Source: Nocardioides szechwanensis (lineage in GTDB: Bacteria; Actinomycetota; Actinomycetes; Propionibacteriales; Nocardioidaceae). Taken from it: DNA of 64,000 nucleotides. Below, piece after piece: positions 60,360 through 64,000 of the stretch; positions within the stretch are counted from its first letter, which is position 1, and every line of letters begins with the position of its first letter. Under the pieces are notes generated by a model that saw nothing but the letters and a program-made list of their open reading frames with translations, was not told the origin of the DNA and did no database searches. The translations under genes and the position numbers were made by a program. The stretch is taken from positions 372,001-436,000 of the forward strand of contig NZ_FNIC01000002.1 in the NCBI RefSeq assembly GCF_900103935.1, in the 5' to 3' direction.

Positions 60360-61199
60360 ATGAACGCAGCCGACTCGACCGCCCTCCTGCCCGCCGTCCC
60401 GGCGCCGACCCCGGGGGAGGTGCGCCTCGCCGAGATCGAGGCCCGCGACATCACGGCCTGGTTCGGCACCCACAAGGTGCTCGACCGCGTCTCGCTCACC
60501 ATGGACGCTGGCGCGATCACGGCGCTCATCGGTCCGTCCGGCTGCGGCAAGTCGACGTTCCTGCGGATTCTCAACCGGATGCACGAGCTGGTGCCCTCGG
60601 CTCAGCTCGCCGGTGAGGTGCTACTCGACGGGGAGGACATCTACGACCCGTCCAAGCGCCTCATCGACGCCCGCCGCGCGATCGGGATGGTCTTCCAGAA
60701 GCCCAACCCGTTCCCCGCGATGTCCATCCGCGAGAACGTCCTGGCCGGTCTCAAGCTGACCGGCACCAAGGCATCGCGCAGCGACAAGGAGCAGCTCGTC
60801 GAGTCCTGCCTGACCAAGGGCGGGCTCTGGAACGAGGTCAAGGACCGCCTCGACGCCCCCGGCGGCAGCCTCTCCGGCGGCCAGCAGCAGCGGCTGTGCA
60901 TCGCGCGGTCGCTGGCGATCAAGCCGCGGGTACTGCTGATGGACGAGCCCTGCTCGGCGCTCGACCCCACCTCGACCCGGGTCATCGAGGAGACCATGCT
61001 CGAGCTGGCCCACGAGGTGACCATCGTGATCGTCACCCACAACATGCAGCAGGCCGCCCGCGTCTCGAGCAAGTGCGCGTTCTTCCTCGCCTCCCAGGGC
61101 ACCCCCGGCGTGATCGTCGAGCACGGCGACACCCCGACGATGTTCCAGAACCCCCGCGACCAGCGCACCTCCGACTACGTCAACGGTCGCTTCGGCTAA
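60360..61199 (+). CDS. pstB: Phosphate ABC transporter ATPase PstB
   Basis: 279 residues. Walker A GPSGCGKSTFLRILNRMHEL (about 60-79), Q-loop FQKPNPFPAMSI, signature LSGGQQQRLCIARSLA, Walker B VLLMDEPCSALDP and the switch His in VTHNMQQAARVS. This is the usual PstB sequence. An unusual N-terminal 25 residues precede it. Its gene is last in the cluster, behind a hairpin and far from pstCA. Confidence 0.95.
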   Translation: MNAADSTALLPAVPAPTPGEVRLAEIEARDITAWFGTHKVLDRVSLTMDAGAITALIGPSGCGKSTFLRILNRMHELVPSAQLAGEVLLDGEDIYDPSKRLIDARRAIGMVFQKPNPFPAMSIRENVLAGLKLTGTKASRSDKEQLVESCLTKGGLWNEVKDRLDAPGGSLSGGQQQRLCIARSLAIKPRVLLMDEPCSALDPTSTRVIEETMLELAHEVTIVIVTHNMQQAARVSSKCAFFLASQGTPGVIVEHGDTPTMFQNPRDQRTSDYVNGRFG

Positions 61200-61200
61200 G

Positions 61201-61237
61201 CGTTGACCCGCCCGAAAGTTTCGGGCGGGTCAACGTG
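61201..61237. terminator. Perfect palindrome, right flank of the Pst cluster
   Basis: 17-bp perfect arms (5' arm CGTTGACCCGCCCGAAA) with a central G, one base after the pstB stop. Identical over 37 bases to the left-flank copy at 50940-50976. Confidence 0.7.
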
Positions 61238-61292
61238 TTCCGGTGCCGTATTCGCGTTGCTCGCACCACCGGGGCGGGAGAGAGTGGCGGGC

Positions 61293-61700
61293 ATGACGTC
61301 CCTGATCTCGCACACGACCGTCGACTGCCGCAACGCCTACGAGCTCTCGGAGTGGTGGAAGCAGGTGCTCGGCTACGTCGACGTGGACGGCGACCCGAAC
61401 CTGCCGGGCCACGAGGAGTGCATGATCCTCGACCCCGAGACCAGGCACCGCGTGCTGTTCATCGAGGTGCCCGACGAGAAGTCGGTCAAGAACCGGATCC
61501 ACTTCGACATCCGTCCGCGCAGCGCGTCTCGCGACGCGGAGCTCGAGTGGCTGCTCTCCCTGGGCGCGACCGTGGTCGGCGACCACCGCGGCCAGTACGG
61601 CCCGGGGACCGGCTGGGTCACCCTGGCCGACCCGGAGGGCAACGAGTTCTGCATCCTGCGGTCCGAGGCGGAGATCGAGGCCTCGCGCGCCGAGGCCTGA
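61293..61700 (+). CDS. VOC (glyoxalase-like) superfamily protein
   Basis: 135 residues with two VOC half-repeats (HTTVDCRNAYELSEWWKQVLGY and RIHFDIRPRS..., ending LADPEGNEFCIL). His and Glu residues suited to metal binding are visible (HTTVD, HFDI, GNEF). It could be an enzyme or an antibiotic-binding protein. GGGAGAG precedes ATG 61293. Confidence 0.85.
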   Translation: MTSLISHTTVDCRNAYELSEWWKQVLGYVDVDGDPNLPGHEECMILDPETRHRVLFIEVPDEKSVKNRIHFDIRPRSASRDAELEWLLSLGATVVGDHRGQYGPGTGWVTLADPEGNEFCILRSEAEIEASRAEA

Positions 61701-61734
61701 GGAACCAGTCGGGCACGGCGGCCGTCCCACCGGC

Positions 61735-63060
61735 ATGCTCGATCGTCGCTCCCTCCTCCGTGCCCTCTCCCTGTCCGCACTCGCCGTCGGGGCAGCGCCC
61801 CTGCTGGCGGCCTGCGGCGACGACCCCGGCAAGCCGACCCCGCCGGCCCCGGGCGGCGACACGGAGCTGGGCCTGGTCTCCTCCGACGTACGACGTGCCG
61901 AGGCGCCGGCCACCGCGGTGCCGGCGGCGTCCGCGTCCGTGCATGCGCTGGGCGCCGGTCTCTACGGCCAGCTCGCCACCGAGCCCGGCAACCTGGCGCT
62001 GTCGCCCTACTCGGTGGCCGTCGCGCTGGCGATGACCCAGAACGGCGCCGTCGGCGAGACCCGCACCCAGATGCTCGACGTGATGGACGCCGACGACGAC
62101 GCCCTCAACGAGGGTCTCAACGCCCTCACCGTCCACATCGAGTCGCTGGCCGGGACGCAGAAGCGCGCCGACGGCACCGAGGCAGAGGTCGCGCTCGACG
62201 CGGCCAACGCGCTGTTCGGCGAGGAGACCATGACGTTCGAGGAGCCGTTCCTCGACACTCTCGCCCGCGAGTACGGCGCCGGGATGCGCACCGTCGACTA
62301 CGTGGGAGCGACGGAGGCGGCGCGCACCGCGATCAACGAGTGGACCGCGAAGCAGACCCACGACCGGATCGAGGAGATCATCCCGCCGGACCTCCTCGAC
62401 GTGACGACCCGGCTGGTGCTGGTCAACGCGATCTACCTCAAGGCCCCGTGGGAGCGGCCGTTCGAGAAGGACCTCACCGAGGACGCTCCCTTCCACCTCG
62501 AGGACGGCAGCACGGTCAGCGTGCCGATGATGCGCCCGACTGACGGGCCCATCGCGCTCGGCAAGGGCGACGGCTGGCAGGCGGTCCCGCTGCCGTACGC
62601 CGGCGGCCGCGTCGCCATGACCGTCGTACTGCCCGACGAGGGGCGGCTGGCCGACGTCGAGGCGCAGGTCGTCGCCGGTGGGCTGCCGGAGATCCTGGCC
62701 TCGCCGAAGCCGGAGGGGGTGGGGCTGCTGCTGCCGAAGTGGACCTTCCGCACCGACGCAGCGCTGGGTGACGCCCTGATGGCGCTCGGGATGACGCTGC
62801 CGTTCGAGGCCGGCAATGCGGACTTCTCGGCGATGACGACCGAGGCCGATCTCTACATCTCAGCGGTGCTTCACCAGGCGTTCATCGCCGTCGACGAGGA
62901 GGGCACCGAGGCCGCGGCCGCGACGGCGGTCGTGATGATGGAGTCGTCGGCGCCCCAGCTCACGCCGGTCGTGGTCGACCGGCCGTTCCTCTTCGTCATC
63001 CACGACGTCGAGCACGGGACCCCCCTCTTCGTGGGCCGGGTGTCGGACCCCTCGGCGTAG
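61735..63060 (+). CDS. Serpin-family lipoprotein (predicted inhibitory)
   Basis: 441 residues. A Tat-like signal (DRRSLLRALSLSALAVG) ends in the lipobox LLAAC, so the protein is lipid-anchored outside. A complete serpin fold follows: NLALSPYSVAVALAMTQNGA, LVLVNAIYLKAPWERPF and the ending DRPFLFVIHDVEHGTPLFVGRV. The reactive-loop hinge EEGTEAAAAT is that of inhibitory serpins. Counting from the Gly at P15 gives Ser-Ser at P1-P1'. Bacterial serpins are uncommon; the target protease is unknown. Confidence 0.9.
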   Translation: MLDRRSLLRALSLSALAVGAAPLLAACGDDPGKPTPPAPGGDTELGLVSSDVRRAEAPATAVPAASASVHALGAGLYGQLATEPGNLALSPYSVAVALAMTQNGAVGETRTQMLDVMDADDDALNEGLNALTVHIESLAGTQKRADGTEAEVALDAANALFGEETMTFEEPFLDTLAREYGAGMRTVDYVGATEAARTAINEWTAKQTHDRIEEIIPPDLLDVTTRLVLVNAIYLKAPWERPFEKDLTEDAPFHLEDGSTVSVPMMRPTDGPIALGKGDGWQAVPLPYAGGRVAMTVVLPDEGRLADVEAQVVAGGLPEILASPKPEGVGLLLPKWTFRTDAALGDALMALGMTLPFEAGNADFSAMTTEADLYISAVLHQAFIAVDEEGTEAAAATAVVMMESSAPQLTPVVVDRPFLFVIHDVEHGTPLFVGRVSDPSA

Positions 63061-63075
63061 ACTGAGGACCCTCAC

Positions 63076-63099
63076 CCCCCGTCAATTCGTGACTGGGGG
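63076..63099 (+). terminator. Hairpin after the serpin gene
   Basis: CCCCCGTCA pairs with TGAC-T-GGGGG (one bulged T) around ATTCG, 15 bases after the stop. A probable terminator between serpin and mfd. Confidence 0.5.
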
Positions 63100-63142
63100 C
63101 TGCTGTGTTGTCACGCCACCCCCTCACCAACAGGGAGCACCT

Positions 63143-64000
63143 GTGTCACTCGCCGGCCTCGCCGACGCCGTCATCGCCGACCCCACCCTGAGCAGCGTGC
63201 TGGACGACGCCCGCGACGGCCGGGTGCGGGCGCTCGACCTGACCGGCCCGCAGGCGCTGCGGCCGTTCGTCGTCGCCGGACTCGTGCGCACCGGCCGGAC
63301 GGTCCTGGCGGTCACCGCCACCTCACGTGAGGCCGAGGACCTCGTTGCCGCGCTCGGCGACCTCCTCGACCCGGCCACGGTCGGCTACTACCCCAGCTGG
63401 GAGACGCTGCCGCACGAGCGCCTCAGCCCCCGCAGCGACACCGTCGGCACCCGGCTCGCGATCCTGCGCCGGCTGCGCCACCCCGGCACCGACGCCTCCA
63501 ACGGCCCGCTCCAGGTGGTGGTCGCGCCGGTGCGCTCGATCCTCCAGCCGCAGGTCAAGGGCCTGGGCGACCTCGAGCCCGTCGAGCTGGTCCCGGGCGA
63601 CACGGTCACCCTCGACGACGTCGTACGCCGCCTGGCCGACGCGGCCTACTCCCGCGTCGACCTCGTCGAGCGGCGCGGTGAGTTCGCGGTCCGCGGCGGC
63701 ATCGTCGACGTCTTCCCGCCGACCGAGGAGCACCCGCTGCGCGTGGAGTTCTGGGGCGACGACGTCGAGGAGATCCGCTCCTTCTCGGTCGCCGACCAGC
63801 GCACCCTCGACAAGGTCGAGCGGCTCTGGGCGCCGCCGTGTCGCGAGCTGCTGCTCACCGACGAGGTACGCCGCCGGGCGGCCGAGCTCGGGCGGGCCCA
63901 CCCCCAGCTCCTGGAGCTGACCGACAAGATCGCCGCGGGGATCGCGGCCGAGGGCATGGAGTCCCTCGCGCCGGTGCTCGTCGACGAGATGGAGCTCCTC
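63143..64000 (+). CDS. mfd: Transcription-repair coupling factor Mfd (5' part)
   Basis: 286 codons of a protein usually about 1150-1200 residues; the window ends inside the gene. The present part covers the UvrB-like N-terminal domains: VGYYPSWETLPHERLSPRSD (about 77-97), RSILQP, YSRVDLVERRGEFAVRGGIVDVFPP (about 175-199) and HPLRVEFWGDDVEEIRSF. Mfd removes stalled RNA polymerase and recruits UvrA to DNA lesions. The GTG start has AGGGAG six bases upstream. Confidence 0.93.
   Translation, partial: MSLAGLADAVIADPTLSSVLDDARDGRVRALDLTGPQALRPFVVAGLVRTGRTVLAVTATSREAEDLVAALGDLLDPATVGYYPSWETLPHERLSPRSDTVGTRLAILRRLRHPGTDASNGPLQVVVAPVRSILQPQVKGLGDLEPVELVPGDTVTLDDVVRRLADAAYSRVDLVERRGEFAVRGGIVDVFPPTEEHPLRVEFWGDDVEEIRSFSVADQRTLDKVERLWAPPCRELLLTDEVRRRAAELGRAHPQLLELTDKIAAGIAAEGMESLAPVLVDEMELL

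Overview
The window looks like chromosomal DNA of a high-GC actinobacterium, most likely Nocardioides or a close relative in the Propionibacteriales. This rests on the very GC-rich codons, frequent GTG starts, many TAnnnT -10 boxes six or seven bases before start codons (leaderless transcripts), a 13E12-type HNH protein, an actinobacterial coproporphyrin-dependent haem gene pair and a KstR-type steroid operator. No CRISPR array, prophage or intact insertion sequence was seen. Genus-level assignment is inference.

Layout. 0-12 kb: a truncated OmpR-type response regulator, a KstD-type steroid dehydrogenase with a perfect KstR operator, the helicase HrpA, a candidate structured small RNA with its own -10 box, an orphan MazF-like protein, a sugar-type binding lipoprotein, a 13E12 HNH protein, and a small accessory patch (nucleotidyltransferase, broken GNAT gene, possible IS relic). 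12-25.6 kb: RNase D and a DUF3000-type protein, hemE, an NYN/OST-HTH protein, a DUF4349-type lipoprotein, the haem pair cgoX-chdC, two paralogous lipoproteins, msrB, a ferredoxin reductase plus fatty-acid desaturase pair, and a stand-alone LigD-type polymerase. 25.6-37.3 kb: a cell-surface glycan locus. Two GT61-like glycosyltransferases flank a six-gene minus-strand operon (DNA ligase LigC, a small protein, then two copies of a two-gene module of an unknown beta-rich protein and a GT4-Stealth transferase). The second Stealth copy is catalytically degenerate. A non-standard tRNA-Gln(UUG)-like gene lies beside the locus. 37.3-51 kb: TetR with an M28-like exported protein and a lipase; glmU-prs; a secreted SGNH hydrolase; a three-gene ABC exporter; rplY (L25) with a structured leader; pth; NUDIX and CysQ-type enzymes.

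51-61.2 kb is the most unusual region: an expanded phosphate-transport (Pst) operon, pstC-pstA-PstS-like-giant substrate-binding-like protein-sortase-like protein-PstS/Ig-like protein-pstB. The second and third of the four proteins between pstA and pstB are hard to explain by a standard Pst system. The sortase-like protein has lost both its catalytic His and its Cys. Two PstS-like proteins carry C-terminal membrane anchors or Ig-like domains instead of a lipobox. The cluster is bracketed by two identical 37-base perfect palindromes, and a candidate PHO box precedes pstC. The window ends with a VOC-family protein, a serpin lipoprotein and the 5' part of mfd.

Many neighbours are translationally coupled by ATGA, GTGA or TGATG overlaps, so the operon calls are firm. 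Functional statements rest on motifs read by eye; no database search was possible.
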